Positions 1 through 7,690 of a stretch of DNA of 64,000 nucleotides are shown here, piece by piece. The stretch covers positions 25,600 to 89,599 of the forward strand of contig SUYG01000023.1 in the NCBI GenBank assembly GCA_015060555.1, in the 5' to 3' direction. Positions within the stretch are counted from its first letter, which is position 1. Each line of letters starts with the position of its first letter. The translations under genes and the position numbers were made by a program. The stretch comes from Physcousia sp015060555 (lineage in GTDB: Bacteria > Bacteroidota > Bacteroidia > Bacteroidales > Bacteroidaceae). A model generated the notes under the pieces. That model was not told the origin of the DNA, did no database searches, and saw only the letters and a list, made by a program, of their open reading frames with translations.

Positions 1-776
1 TTGTACTGGGCTAATTTAGCGAGGGAGGCCGAGTCGGTAGGATAATCGTCGGGGTGGTAGTAGGTGGTGATGGTGGGCATCAGACGAGTGGGGTCGCCTT
101 CGTTATGCCAGACATGATGGTGATATTCGGGAGCCCAAAAGTAGATATAAGGATACTTGGGGTGTTGAATCCAGTATGGGGTGTACTCGTCGAGCGCTAC
201 ATCGAAGAGCTTGAGGTAGTCTTCTTGGCAGGTGAACTTAGTGCCCCGATGCAGGATGTCGGGTTGTGGGGAATGGAGACCGCGAATGACGAAGGGGATA
301 GCGATGAGAAGAAGAAAGAGCGAAAGAAGGAAAAGTGAAAGAATGAAAAGTGAAAAATGTTTCTTCTTAGGGGGTGAGGGGATTCCCGAGGGTGGCCCCT
401 CGGGCACGGCAGCCTCGTCAGGAGATGGGGCCTCGTTCGGCGACGGGGTAGGGAGACCCGCTCCCCGCCCTCCCGTCTGGGAGGGAGCCTCGCTTCGCTC
501 GAGGGATGGTGCGGGGGTGATGTCGGCATAGAAGTCTGCGAAGGAGGGATAGTCGATGAATTGGGCGAGGAGGTCGAGGGTAGATGGACGGGGCGAAGAG
601 GATGTGTCATGCAGATACCCCCACAGTCGCTTGAGTGTGGTTGGACTGATGTGCTGATGAAGCTTCTTGAAGATGCTCTCGGCGAGGATGTCGAAATCCT
701 TGGGCGTCCGTAGCTTCCTACCAATAGATGCTTCTATGGATTCACGGAGGAGGACTATGGCGGTGGGGGAGAGCAT
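1..776 (-). CDS. Unrecognised single-pass membrane protein, C-terminus cut by window edge
   Basis: An open frame of 258 codons runs from an ATG at 776 to the left edge with no stop, so the C-terminus lies outside. Residues about 1-75 (LRTPKDFDILAESIF, ISPTTLKRLWGYLHD) look like the small helical N-terminal domain seen on many uncharacterised Bacteroidota proteins. It is followed by a Pro/Gly/Glu-rich stretch (about 88-140), a hydrophobic helix (about 143-163, FLLLIAIPFVI) and an extracytoplasmic part rich in Tyr, His and Trp. The Pro-rich stretch and the start of the membrane helix are encoded by repeat sequence (a CCCTCCCGTCTGGGAGGG hairpin and GAAAAGTGAAAAATG units) also found between genes elsewhere. 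It lies 28 bp downstream of the flavoprotein gene on the same strand, so the two may be co-transcribed. Function unknown. Confidence 0.75.
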   Translation of the reverse strand, partial: MLSPTAIVLLRESIEASIGRKLRTPKDFDILAESIFKKLHQHISPTTLKRLWGYLHDTSSSPRPSTLDLLAQFIDYPSFADFYADITPAPSLERSEAPSQTGGRGAGLPTPSPNEAPSPDEAAVPEGPPSGIPSPPKKKHFSLFILSLFLLSLFLLLIAIPFVIRGLHSPQPDILHRGTKFTCQEDYLKLFDVALDEYTPYWIQHPKYPYIYFWAPEYHHHVWHNEGDPTRLMPTITTYYHPDDYPTDSASLAKLAQY

Positions 777-804
777 GGAAAATATTCGTTAGGCCAGGGA
801 ACTG

Positions 805-1977
805 TCACGCTAAGATCGCATCAGCGAGGGCTTCGAGTTGTGCGAGGTCCTCGTCTTTCATCTTGCCGCGCAGGGTGACAATGGGTTCCACGATCTCCAC
901 CTGCTTCATCCCTTCGAGCATCGGGCGCATGGTCTTGGCGGCACTGGGTGCCCACGAACCGTTCTCCACGAGACCAACGCGGCGGCGCTGGTAGGCCTTG
1001 ATGTCCAGATGGTGCAGGAAGTCGTACATCGGGGGGAAGACACCGGCATCGTAGCTGCTGGCCATGCAAATCATCTTGCCGTAGCGGAAGGCATCCTCGA
1101 TGGCTTCGCCTAGGTCATCGCGGCAGAGGTCGCTGATAGCCACCTTCGGGCAGCCCTTGGCCTTGAGAATCTCCACGAGGCGCTCGGCGGCAGCGGCGGT
1201 ATTACCGTGGATGCTGGCGTGAGCGATGAAGACGCCCTCGGTCTCTACGTCGTAAGCGCTCCAGATGGTGTAGAGGCGCACGGCCTCGGCAAGCTTCTCG
1301 CCCTCGAGCACGGGACCGTGCAGGGGCAGGATCTTTTGGATGTCGAGGGCGGCGGCTTTCTTGAGCAGCGTGCTGACGGGTGTGCCATACTTGCCACATA
1401 TATTAAAGTAGTAGCGGCGAGCCTCACATGCCCAATCGTCGGCATCTGCGTCATAGACGCCAAATTTGCCGAATCCATCGGCGGAAAAGAGCACTTTGTC
1501 GGTGGCATCATAGGTGACCATTACCTCGGGCCAGTGCACCATCGGCGCCATGATAAACTGCAGCGTGTGGCGCCCCAGCGAGAGCGTGTCGCCCTCCTTG
1601 ACGGTGATGATGGCCCCCTCTTCTGCTCCCGAGAGGGTCATATATTGTGGCATCATCTGCTTGGCCTTAGCGGAGCAGACCACCTGCAGCGTGGGATAGA
1701 GGGCGCAGACCTCGGCGATGCCGCTGGCGTGGTCCGGCTCCAGATGCTGCACGATGAGATAGTCGGGCTGTCGGCCTGCGAGGGCTTCTTTCAAGTTGGC
1801 CTTCCAGGCTTCGAGGGTGCGGCTGTCGCTGGTGTCCATGATGGCCACCTTCTCATCGAGGATGACAAAAGAGTTATAGCACATGCCGTCGGGCGTGTGG
1901 TACTGGCTTTCAAATAAGTGCTGTTCAGGATCATCGACGCCGATGTAGCGGATGCCTGCGGTGATGTTTTTGATCAT
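805..1977 (-). CDS. FprA-family A-type flavoprotein (diiron flavodoxin-like oxidase)
   Basis: A 390-residue cytoplasmic protein with a metallo-beta-lactamase-like diiron domain followed by a flavodoxin domain. The diiron ligand motif HLEPDH is at about residues 77-82, with further histidines in MVHWPE and LPLHGP. The FMN loop appears as AHASIHGNTAAAAERL. Proteins of this family reduce O2 or NO to protect anaerobes. The start at 1977 (MIKNITAGIRYIGV) fits the family N-terminus; an upstream extension in the same frame has no family character and crosses the likely promoter. It is the first gene of a short minus-strand unit with the partial membrane protein. Family assignment is firm; O2 versus NO preference cannot be read from sequence. 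Confidence 0.92.
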   Translation of the reverse strand: MIKNITAGIRYIGVDDPEQHLFESQYHTPDGMCYNSFVILDEKVAIMDTSDSRTLEAWKANLKEALAGRQPDYLIVQHLEPDHASGIAEVCALYPTLQVVCSAKAKQMMPQYMTLSGAEEGAIITVKEGDTLSLGRHTLQFIMAPMVHWPEVMVTYDATDKVLFSADGFGKFGVYDADADDWACEARRYYFNICGKYGTPVSTLLKKAAALDIQKILPLHGPVLEGEKLAEAVRLYTIWSAYDVETEGVFIAHASIHGNTAAAAERLVEILKAKGCPKVAISDLCRDDLGEAIEDAFRYGKMICMASSYDAGVFPPMYDFLHHLDIKAYQRRRVGLVENGSWAPSAAKTMRPMLEGMKQVEIVEPIVTLRGKMKDEDLAQLEALADAILA

Positions 1978-2016
1978 ATCATGTGTGTTTTTAAGCTTTT
2001 TTCTGCGATTGCGCGG

Positions 2017-2024
2017 CAAAGATA
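2017..2024 (-). promoter_or_regulatory. Bacteroidota -7 box for the flavoprotein gene
   Basis: The minus strand reads TATCTTTG, matching the TAnnTTTG -7 element, 40 bp before the chosen start. No clear TTTG -33 element at 19-21 bp. Confidence 0.5.
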
Positions 2025-2140
2025 GCAAAAAGTTCTTTCTTAGTGACTGAAACGGTAAAGTTTTTTGCTTTTTGTCATTAAAATGCGGCATCTGAAAGAT
2101 ATTTTGTAAGCATCCTCGCGCACGTATCATAAATAATGTG

Positions 2141-2148
2141 TACTTTTG
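2141..2148 (+). promoter_or_regulatory. Bacteroidota -7 box for korA
   Basis: TACTTTTG matches TAnnTTTG. It lies 124 bp before korA, and the TTGAACTTTAAAC array sits between the box and the gene, so it would fall in the 5' UTR. No convincing -33 element. Confidence 0.45.
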
Positions 2149-2187
2149 CGCGATTTTTAAGAAATATATTCAACACCAAACACCCGT

Positions 2188-2266
2188 CTTTGAACTTTGA
2201 ACTTTAAACTTTGAACTTTAAACTTTGAACTTTGAACTTTGAACTTTAAACTTTACACTTTAAACT
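2188..2266 (+). repeat. Tandem TTTGAAC/TTTAAAC heptamer array
   Basis: About eleven alternating units of CTTTGAA and CTTTAAA directly upstream of korA, ending a few bases before its ATG. Related arrays occur at 22225-22278 and 26838-26890. Confidence 0.85.
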
Positions 2267-2272
2267 AAAATA

Positions 2273-4120
2273 ATGGCAGATAGTTTACACATTCAAGAGC
2301 TGGAGCAAGTGGTGGTCCGCTTCTCTGGCGACAGCGGCGACGGAATGCAGCTCGCCGGCAACATCTTCTCCACGGTGTCAGCCACCGTGGGTAACAGTAT
2401 CTCCACCTTCCCCGACTACCCCGCAGACATCCGCGCCCCGCAGGGCTCGCTGACGGGTGTCTCAGGTTTCCAGGTGCACATCGGTGCCGGCAAGGTCTAT
2501 ACGCCGGGTGACCTGTGCGACGTGCTTGTGGCCATGAACGCCGCTGCCTTCAAGACGCAGCTGCGCTACGCCAAGCCCAACGCCACCATCATCATCGACA
2601 CCGACGCCTTCGGTCCTAAGGATCTGGAGAAGGCGGAGTTCAAAACCCCCGATTACATCGCTGAGATGGGCGTTAATCCCGACCGCGTCATCGCGTGTCC
2701 CCTCACCACGATGGTGAAGGATGCCCTTGCGGACACGGGGATGGATGTAAAGAGCGTCCTCAAGTGCCGCAACATGTTCGCTCTCGGTCTCGTCTGCTGG
2801 CTTTTCAGCCGCGATCTGGACGTGGCCTTCAGCTTCCTGCGCGAGAAGTTTGCCAAGAAGCCGGCCATTGCCGAGGCTAACATCAAGGTCATCCAGGCGG
2901 GCTACGACTATGGTCACAACACGCACTCCTCAGCCATGAACGTCTATCGCATCGAGTCGAAGACGAAGGTGCCCGGCCGCTACATGGACATCACGGGCAA
3001 CAAGGCCACGGCCTACGGCTTCATCGCCGCTGCCGAGAAGGCTGGTCTGCAGCTTTATCTGGGCAGCTACCCCATCACGCCTGCCACAGACGTGCTCCAC
3101 GAGCTCTCCAAGCATAAGAGCCTCGGCGTGAAGACAGTGCAGTGCGAGGATGAGATTGCCGGCTGTGCCAGCGCTGTGGGAGCCTCCTTCGCAGGCGCCC
3201 TCGCCGTCACCAGCACCTCCGGTCCCGGCATCTGCCTGAAGAGCGAGGCCATGAACTTGGCTGTCATCATGGAGCTGCCACTGGTGGTGCTCGACGTGCA
3301 GCGCGGCGGTCCCGCCACGGGTCTGCCCACGAAGTCCGAGCAGACGGACTTGCTGCAAGTCCTCTTCGGCCGCAACGGCGAGAGCCCGATGCCCGTCATC
3401 GCTGCCCTCTCGCCCACCGACTGCTTCGACGCTGCCTACGATGCCTCGAAGATGGCGCTGGAGCACATGACGCCCGTCGTGCTGCTCACCGATGCCTTCA
3501 TCGCCAACGGCAGCGGCGCCTTCAAGCTCCCGAAGCTGGAGGAGTACCCCGACATCAACCCGCCTTATGTGCCCGAAGAGCTGAAGGGCCAGTGGACACC
3601 CTATATGCGCGCCGAGAACGGCACCCGCTATTGGGCTGTTCCAGGTCGCGAGGGCTTCACGCACATCCTCGGCGGACTGGAGAAGGATAACAAGACGGGT
3701 GCCATCAGCACGAATCCTGAGAACCACGACCTGATGACGCGCCTGCGCGCTGAGAAGATAGCGAAGATACAAGTCCCCGACCTCGAAGTGGAGGGCGACA
3801 AGGACGATGCCGACCTCCTCATCGTGGGCTTCGGCAGCACCTACGGCCATCTCCACGCTGCGATGGATGAACTTCGCGCCAGCGGAAAGAAGGTGGCCCT
3901 CGCACAGTTCCGCTACCTCAACCCGCTGCCCGCGAACACGGCAGAGGTACTGAAGAAGTACCCGAAGGTTGTGGTGGCCGAACAGAACATGGGCCAGCTC
4001 GCCGCCTATCTCCGCATGAAGGTAGATGGCTTCGTCCCTGCCCAGTTCAACCAAGTCAAAGGCCAGCCCTTCGTGGTCGCTGAACTCGTAGAAGCATTCA
4101 AAACAATAATGAATAAATAA
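2273..4120 (+). CDS. korA: 2-oxoacid:acceptor (2-oxoglutarate:ferredoxin) oxidoreductase, fused gamma-alpha subunit
   Basis: A 615-residue protein with the gamma domain first (about 10-190: RFSGDSGDGMQLAGNIFS, GSLTGVSGFQVHIG) and the pyrimidine-binding alpha domain after it (about 225-610: YPITPATDVLHELS, TSGPGICLKSEAMNLAV, CEDEIAGCASAVGASFAG). With KorB it oxidatively decarboxylates a 2-oxoacid to acyl-CoA and reduces ferredoxin. The gamma-alpha fusion is the usual Bacteroidota arrangement. Its partner korB is 600 bp downstream, separated by a GxxExxY gene flanked by inverted repeats, which looks like an insertion into the operon. Substrate (2-oxoglutarate rather than pyruvate) is inferred from the fused domain order. 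Confidence 0.93.
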   Translation: MADSLHIQELEQVVVRFSGDSGDGMQLAGNIFSTVSATVGNSISTFPDYPADIRAPQGSLTGVSGFQVHIGAGKVYTPGDLCDVLVAMNAAAFKTQLRYAKPNATIIIDTDAFGPKDLEKAEFKTPDYIAEMGVNPDRVIACPLTTMVKDALADTGMDVKSVLKCRNMFALGLVCWLFSRDLDVAFSFLREKFAKKPAIAEANIKVIQAGYDYGHNTHSSAMNVYRIESKTKVPGRYMDITGNKATAYGFIAAAEKAGLQLYLGSYPITPATDVLHELSKHKSLGVKTVQCEDEIAGCASAVGASFAGALAVTSTSGPGICLKSEAMNLAVIMELPLVVLDVQRGGPATGLPTKSEQTDLLQVLFGRNGESPMPVIAALSPTDCFDAAYDASKMALEHMTPVVLLTDAFIANGSGAFKLPKLEEYPDINPPYVPEELKGQWTPYMRAENGTRYWAVPGREGFTHILGGLEKDNKTGAISTNPENHDLMTRLRAEKIAKIQVPDLEVEGDKDDADLLIVGFGSTYGHLHAAMDELRASGKKVALAQFRYLNPLPANTAEVLKKYPKVVVAEQNMGQLAAYLRMKVDGFVPAQFNQVKGQPFVVAELVEAFKTIMNK

Positions 4121-4124
4121 TAAG

Positions 4125-4705
4125 GAACCACAGATTGCACAGATTACACCGATTTTTTCTTTGAATAATTTGATTAAATATTTCTCAGATTAAGTGCGAA
4201 ACGCTTCGCAGGTTTCGAGTGCTATCAATTGCATCTGGCATCATGTAAGGATCTTATATGGAGACGTTCATTCACAAAGAGGAAACATACAAAATAATAG
4301 GTGCAGCCATGGCTGTTCACCGTTTTTTTGGTTGTGGATTCTCCGAAAAAGTCTATCAGGATGCACTGGAGATAGAATTCAAAAGCTTGGATATTCCTTA
4401 TCTTCGTGAAGAACCTCTCTATGCTGAATACCGAAACATACAATTGAAGACGGAGTTTGTTCCTGATTTCATCTGTTATGATTCCATCATTGTAGAGCTG
4501 AAGGCTGTTCACGAGCTTGAGGATTTCCAACGTTCGCAGGCTATCAACTATGCTCGTGTGGCCAATATGGAAATCGCTTTATTGATAAACTTTGGTGAAC
4601 CATCTCTGAAATATGAACGTTATGCCGTTTCAAATCTGTGAAATATAATAATAAATTCTCATCATTAGGATATAAAATCTGTTTAATCCGCGAAATCTGT
4701 GGTTC
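4125..4705. mobile_element. Inverted-repeat-bounded element carrying a GxxExxY gene
   Basis: The left end (from 4125) reads GGAACCACAGATT followed by spaced CAGATT units. The right end (to 4705) is its inverse, AATCTGTGGTTC preceded by AATCTGTTTAATCC. The unit is AT-rich compared with korA and korB and separates these normally adjacent genes. A second, gene-less copy with matching inner flanks lies at 5730-5952, and a further left end is at 63953. No transposase is encoded. Calling it mobile is an inference from repeat architecture and location. Confidence 0.6.
4258..4641 (+). CDS. GxxExxY family protein
   Basis: A 127-residue protein of the GxxExxY family, which has been linked to the PD-(D/E)XK nuclease fold. 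The family signature is visible as GCGFSEKVYQDALEIEF (about 23-39), and the nuclease-like core as FVPDFICYDSIIVELKAVHEL (about 67-87), with the D...E-x-K residues typical of that fold. Biochemical role is not established for the family. Base composition differs from korA and korB. The gene is enclosed by inverted CACAGATT repeats and appears to be cargo of the element at 4125-4705. The start at 4258 (METFIHKEETYKIIGAAMAVH) matches the usual family N-terminus. Confidence 0.9.
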   Translation: METFIHKEETYKIIGAAMAVHRFFGCGFSEKVYQDALEIEFKSLDIPYLREEPLYAEYRNIQLKTEFVPDFICYDSIIVELKAVHELEDFQRSQAINYARVANMEIALLINFGEPSLKYERYAVSNL

Positions 4706-4722
4706 AAAAAAGAAAAAAGAAT

Positions 4723-5724
4723 ATGTTTACAGCACAAGATTATAAGAAAGGGCAGCCGCGGTGGTGTCCGGGCTGCGGAGATCATTTCTTCCTCGCCTCC
4801 TTGCACAAGGCCCTCGCTGAGATTGGTGTGGCGCCGCACAATGTCGCCGTCATCAGTGGTATCGGTTGCAGCAGCCGTCTGCCTCACTACATGGCCACCT
4901 ACGGCATGAACACCATCCACGGCCGTGCTGCCGCTATCGCCACGGGCGCTAAGGTGACGAATCCCGACCTCGACGTATGGCAGGTCAGTGGCGACGGCGA
5001 CGGTCTTGCCATCGGCGGTAACCACTTCATCCACGCCAACCGCAGGAACATCGACCTGAACATGATCCTGCTGAACAACCGCATCTACGGTCTCACGAAG
5101 GGACAGTACTCGCCCACGAGCCCTCGCGGTTTCGTCAGCAAGAGCAGCCCCTACGGCACCGTGGAAGACCCGTTCCGCCCCGCTGAGCTCTGCTTCGGCG
5201 CCCGCGGTCACTTCTTTGCCCGTGCCGTGGCCACCGACGCCCCAGGCACCATCGAGGTGCTGAAGGCCGCCCACGACCACAAGGGCGCCAGCGTCTGCGA
5301 GATTCTGCAGAACTGCGTCATCTTCAACAACGGCACCCATGACAGCGTCTATGACAAGGAAGGGCGCAAGAAGAACGCTATCTATGTGCGCCACGGCGAG
5401 AAGCTCGTCTTCGGCGAGAACAACGAGTTCGGTCTCGTGCAGCAGGGCTTCGGCCTGAAGGTGGTGGAAATCGGCAAGGACGGTTACACGCTGGATGATG
5501 TCCTCGTGCACGATGCACACTGTGAGGACAACACGCTGCAGCTGAAGCTCGCCCTCATGGGCGACGGCGACGGCTTCCCCATCGCCCTCGGCGTCATCCG
5601 CGACGTGGAGGCTCCCACCTACAACGATGCCGTCACGGCGCAGATTGCAGAGGTCAGTGCTCAGAAGAAGTACCACACCTTCGCCGAGCTCCTTGAAACC
5701 AACGACATCTGGGAGGTCAAGTAA
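4723..5724 (+). CDS. korB: 2-oxoacid:ferredoxin oxidoreductase, beta subunit
   Basis: A 333-residue thiamine-diphosphate-binding beta subunit. PRWCPGCGDHFF lies near the N-terminus (about 10-21), and the ThDP/Mg motif reads GDGDGLAIGGNHFIHANRRN (about 93-112). It partners with the fused KorA encoded upstream. The start at 4723 (MFTAQDYKKGQPRW) is chosen because the eight residues before it are encoded by the right repeat end of the upstream element. That repeat end therefore forms the immediate leader of korB, and transcription from the korA promoter must pass through the GxxExxY unit. Confidence 0.93.
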   Translation: MFTAQDYKKGQPRWCPGCGDHFFLASLHKALAEIGVAPHNVAVISGIGCSSRLPHYMATYGMNTIHGRAAAIATGAKVTNPDLDVWQVSGDGDGLAIGGNHFIHANRRNIDLNMILLNNRIYGLTKGQYSPTSPRGFVSKSSPYGTVEDPFRPAELCFGARGHFFARAVATDAPGTIEVLKAAHDHKGASVCEILQNCVIFNNGTHDSVYDKEGRKKNAIYVRHGEKLVFGENNEFGLVQQGFGLKVVEIGKDGYTLDDVLVHDAHCEDNTLQLKLALMGDGDGFPIALGVIRDVEAPTYNDAVTAQIAEVSAQKKYHTFAELLETNDIWEVK

Positions 5725-5729
5725 GAAGT

Positions 5730-5952
5730 ACCACAGATTACACAGATTAAACAGATTCTGTTCCTATTATCGTCAAAATTTGATTATTCATTTCACAGAT
5801 TTGTATGCGAAAGGCAATCCCTCCTGTTTGCGAGCTATTTCCATCCCGTCATTCAGCACCTGCGTAGCGTGCTGCCTGGAATCGGTGTAATATAGAATAA
5901 AATTTGAAATCCATAGGACTTTTAATCTGTTAAATCCGTGTAATCTGTGGTT
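5730..5952. mobile_element. Gene-less (MITE-like) relative of the GxxExxY element
   Basis: The left end ACCACAGATTACACAGATTA and right end TAATCTGTGGTTA are inverted repeats. The inner flanks match the larger element in order: TTTGATTA...CAGATT...TGCGAAA on the left, and ATATA...AGGA...AATCTGTT.AATCCG on the right. The GxxExxY coding region is absent. It lies just after korB, 1 kb from the full copy. Confidence 0.6.
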
Positions 5953-5965
5953 AAAAAGAAATCAT

Positions 5966-6856
5966 ATGAGTGGTGAGGACCAATATATAAGTAGCACTCA
6001 GAACCCCAAGATCAAGCGCTTGCTGGCGCTCCAGGAGAAATCCTCGGAGCGCCGCAAGAGCGGCTTGTTCGTGGTCGAAGGTCGCCGCGAGCTGCAGCAT
6101 TGCGTGGAAGCGGGGTATGAGATAGAGAGTGTGTTCGTAGAATTGAAGAATGAAGAATCTCGCTTCGCTCGGAATGAAGAATTAAAATTACCTCCCAATC
6201 CTGAAAGTAACTCTCATTCTTCATTCTTCACTCTTCATTCTTCATTAAAGAACATCTTCACCGTCTCCCCTCATGTCTATGAGCGCATCGCCTACCGCGG
6301 CAGCACCGAGGGCATCATTGCCATCGTGAAGGCCAGACATTTCACCTTGGAAGACATCAGCTGTGCGGCCCTCCCCCCCACGGGGGGAGCGGGGAGAGGG
6401 GCCCTTTTTATCGTCCTCGAATCCGTCGAGAAGCCCGGCAACCTGGGTGCTGTGTTGCGCTCGGCCGACGCTGCCGGTGCCACCGCCGTCATCGTCTGCG
6501 ACCCCCTCACCGACCTCTACAACCCCAACCTCATCCGTGCCTCCATCGGTGCCTGCTTCACCGTGCCCACGGTGGCTTGCAGCTCTGAGGACTGCATCCG
6601 CTTCCTGAAGGCCCACGGCGTGCAGATTCTCACCGCGCAGCTGCAGGACTCCCATCTCTACTATGACACCGACATGACCGGCCCCACGGCCATCGTCATG
6701 GGCACCGAGAGCACGGGTCTCACCGACCAATGGCGTCAGGCCGCCGATGCCCACATCCGCATCCCCATGCTCGGTCGTCTCGACTCCCTCAATGTCAGCG
6801 TTTCGGCCGCCATCCTCCTCTTCGAGGCTGTTCGTCAGCGCGAAATAAAGGGTTAA
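5966..6856 (+). CDS. TrmH/SpoU-family RNA methyltransferase with repeat-encoded inserts
   Basis: A 296-residue SPOUT methyltransferase acting on rRNA or tRNA ribose. The N-terminal substrate-binding domain starts ISSTQNPKIKRLLALQ. The catalytic SpoU domain (about 148-292) shows EKPGNLGAVLRSADAAGA, NPNLIRASIGACF, VMGTESTGL and SLNVSVSAAILLFEA. Two segments do not belong to the family: about residues 55-93, encoded by TCATTCTTCATTC-type repeats (reading SHSSFFTLHSSLKN), and about 133-146, encoded by a CCCCCCACGGGGGGAGC hairpin repeat (PPTGGAGRGA). Both are in frame and lie at domain borders, so the enzyme is probably functional. Target nucleotide unknown. Confidence 0.9.
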   Translation: MSGEDQYISSTQNPKIKRLLALQEKSSERRKSGLFVVEGRRELQHCVEAGYEIESVFVELKNEESRFARNEELKLPPNPESNSHSSFFTLHSSLKNIFTVSPHVYERIAYRGSTEGIIAIVKARHFTLEDISCAALPPTGGAGRGALFIVLESVEKPGNLGAVLRSADAAGATAVIVCDPLTDLYNPNLIRASIGACFTVPTVACSSEDCIRFLKAHGVQILTAQLQDSHLYYDTDMTGPTAIVMGTESTGLTDQWRQAADAHIRIPMLGRLDSLNVSVSAAILLFEAVRQREIKG

Positions 6857-6879
6857 ATGACACTTTTTCCCGTTTTTCC

Positions 6880-6910
6880 TTGTTCGTTTCGCACAAAAGG
6901 GCTACTTTTG
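6880..6910 (+). promoter_or_regulatory. Near-consensus Bacteroidota promoter
   Basis: TTG at 6880-6882, 20 bp spacer, then TACTTTTG at 6903-6910. It lies 62 bp before the outer-membrane protein start. Confidence 0.75.
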
Positions 6911-6971
6911 TGCAATATTTTACGTAAAGTTAATTTTAACCATATCTATTAACCAAATTAAAAACGACAAA

Positions 6972-7616
6972 ATGAAAGTCAAGAATCTTTTGGCAGCAGC
7001 AGCGCTCTGCCTCGTCAGTGGCACCGCCTCCGCACAGGTGAACAACTATGGCGGTCTTTATCTCCAGTACAATCCCACATGGCAGATTGCCAATTACGAC
7101 AATGTAGAGACTGAGTATATCAATGGCTTCACGCTGGGCTATTTCCGTTCCATTGGCCTCGGTGGTGACAATGTACCCTTGTTCCTCGAAGTTGGAGGCA
7201 ACCTGAAGTACGGCCTTCACACTGAAAAAGCTGCTGGCGTTCGAATTAACGATCACCTGTTGTCCCTGAACATTCCTGTTAACTTCGGTTACAGCATTGG
7301 TTTGGGCGACAACCTTGCTTTGAATCCCTACGTGGGTATCAATTTGCGTCTGAATCTGCTGGGTGTTGAAACTTATGATATCAAGGGAGTCGATAATATC
7401 AATCTCTATTCCAAGGACGATATGGGCGATGCCCGTTATAATCGCTTCCAGCTTGGCGGACAGATTGGTTTCAAGATGATTATCAGCGAGGCCTTCTTCG
7501 TAGAAGCTGCTTATCACATCGACTTCACACCTATCCAGAACTTTGCTGTCGTTGGCGGTAAGGACTTTAAGTCACGCACCCATGGCGTCAACCTCGGCTT
7601 CGGCTTTGCATTCTAA
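6972..7616 (+). CDS. Small outer-membrane beta-barrel protein
   Basis: A 214-residue protein with a clear signal peptide (MKVKNLLAAAALCLVSGTASA, then Q). Alternating hydrophobic/polar strands follow, rich in Tyr and Gly (NYGGLYLQYNPTW, FGYSIGLGDNLALNPYVGINL), and the C-terminal strand ends in Phe (HGVNLGFGFAF), as expected for an outer-membrane barrel of about eight strands. It is a single-gene unit with its own promoter and a strong terminator. Resembles the PorT/outer-membrane beta-barrel class in Bacteroidota; no specific function can be given. Confidence 0.85.
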   Translation: MKVKNLLAAAALCLVSGTASAQVNNYGGLYLQYNPTWQIANYDNVETEYINGFTLGYFRSIGLGGDNVPLFLEVGGNLKYGLHTEKAAGVRINDHLLSLNIPVNFGYSIGLGDNLALNPYVGINLRLNLLGVETYDIKGVDNINLYSKDDMGDARYNRFQLGGQIGFKMIISEAFFVEAAYHIDFTPIQNFAVVGGKDFKSRTHGVNLGFGFAF

Positions 7617-7642
7617 TCAACTTTGTTCAGAATCATCATTTA

Positions 7643-7675
7643 GAAGCGCTTGCCCCCGGCAAGCGCTTCTCTTTC
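7643..7675 (+). terminator. Intrinsic terminator after the beta-barrel gene
   Basis: Perfect 12-bp stem GAAGCGCTTGCC / GGCAAGCGCTTC with a CCC loop, followed by a pyrimidine-rich TCTTTCTCCC tract. Confidence 0.8.
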
Positions 7676-7690
7676 TCCCTTTCCCACAGC

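Noticed and set aside
197..724. A 175-codon minus-strand frame
   Set aside because: Ser/Pro/Arg-rich shadow; another minus frame from 776 shows a coherent domain and membrane helix.
2930..4054. A 374-codon minus-strand frame opposite korA
   Set aside because: Antisense shadow of a strongly conserved gene with GC-rich third positions.
4225..4530. Minus-strand 101-codon frame within the GxxExxY element
   Set aside because: Antisense to the GxxExxY gene with no supporting features.
4630..5676. A 348-codon minus-strand frame opposite korB
   Set aside because: Antisense shadow; no start context or domain, while korB motifs are clear.
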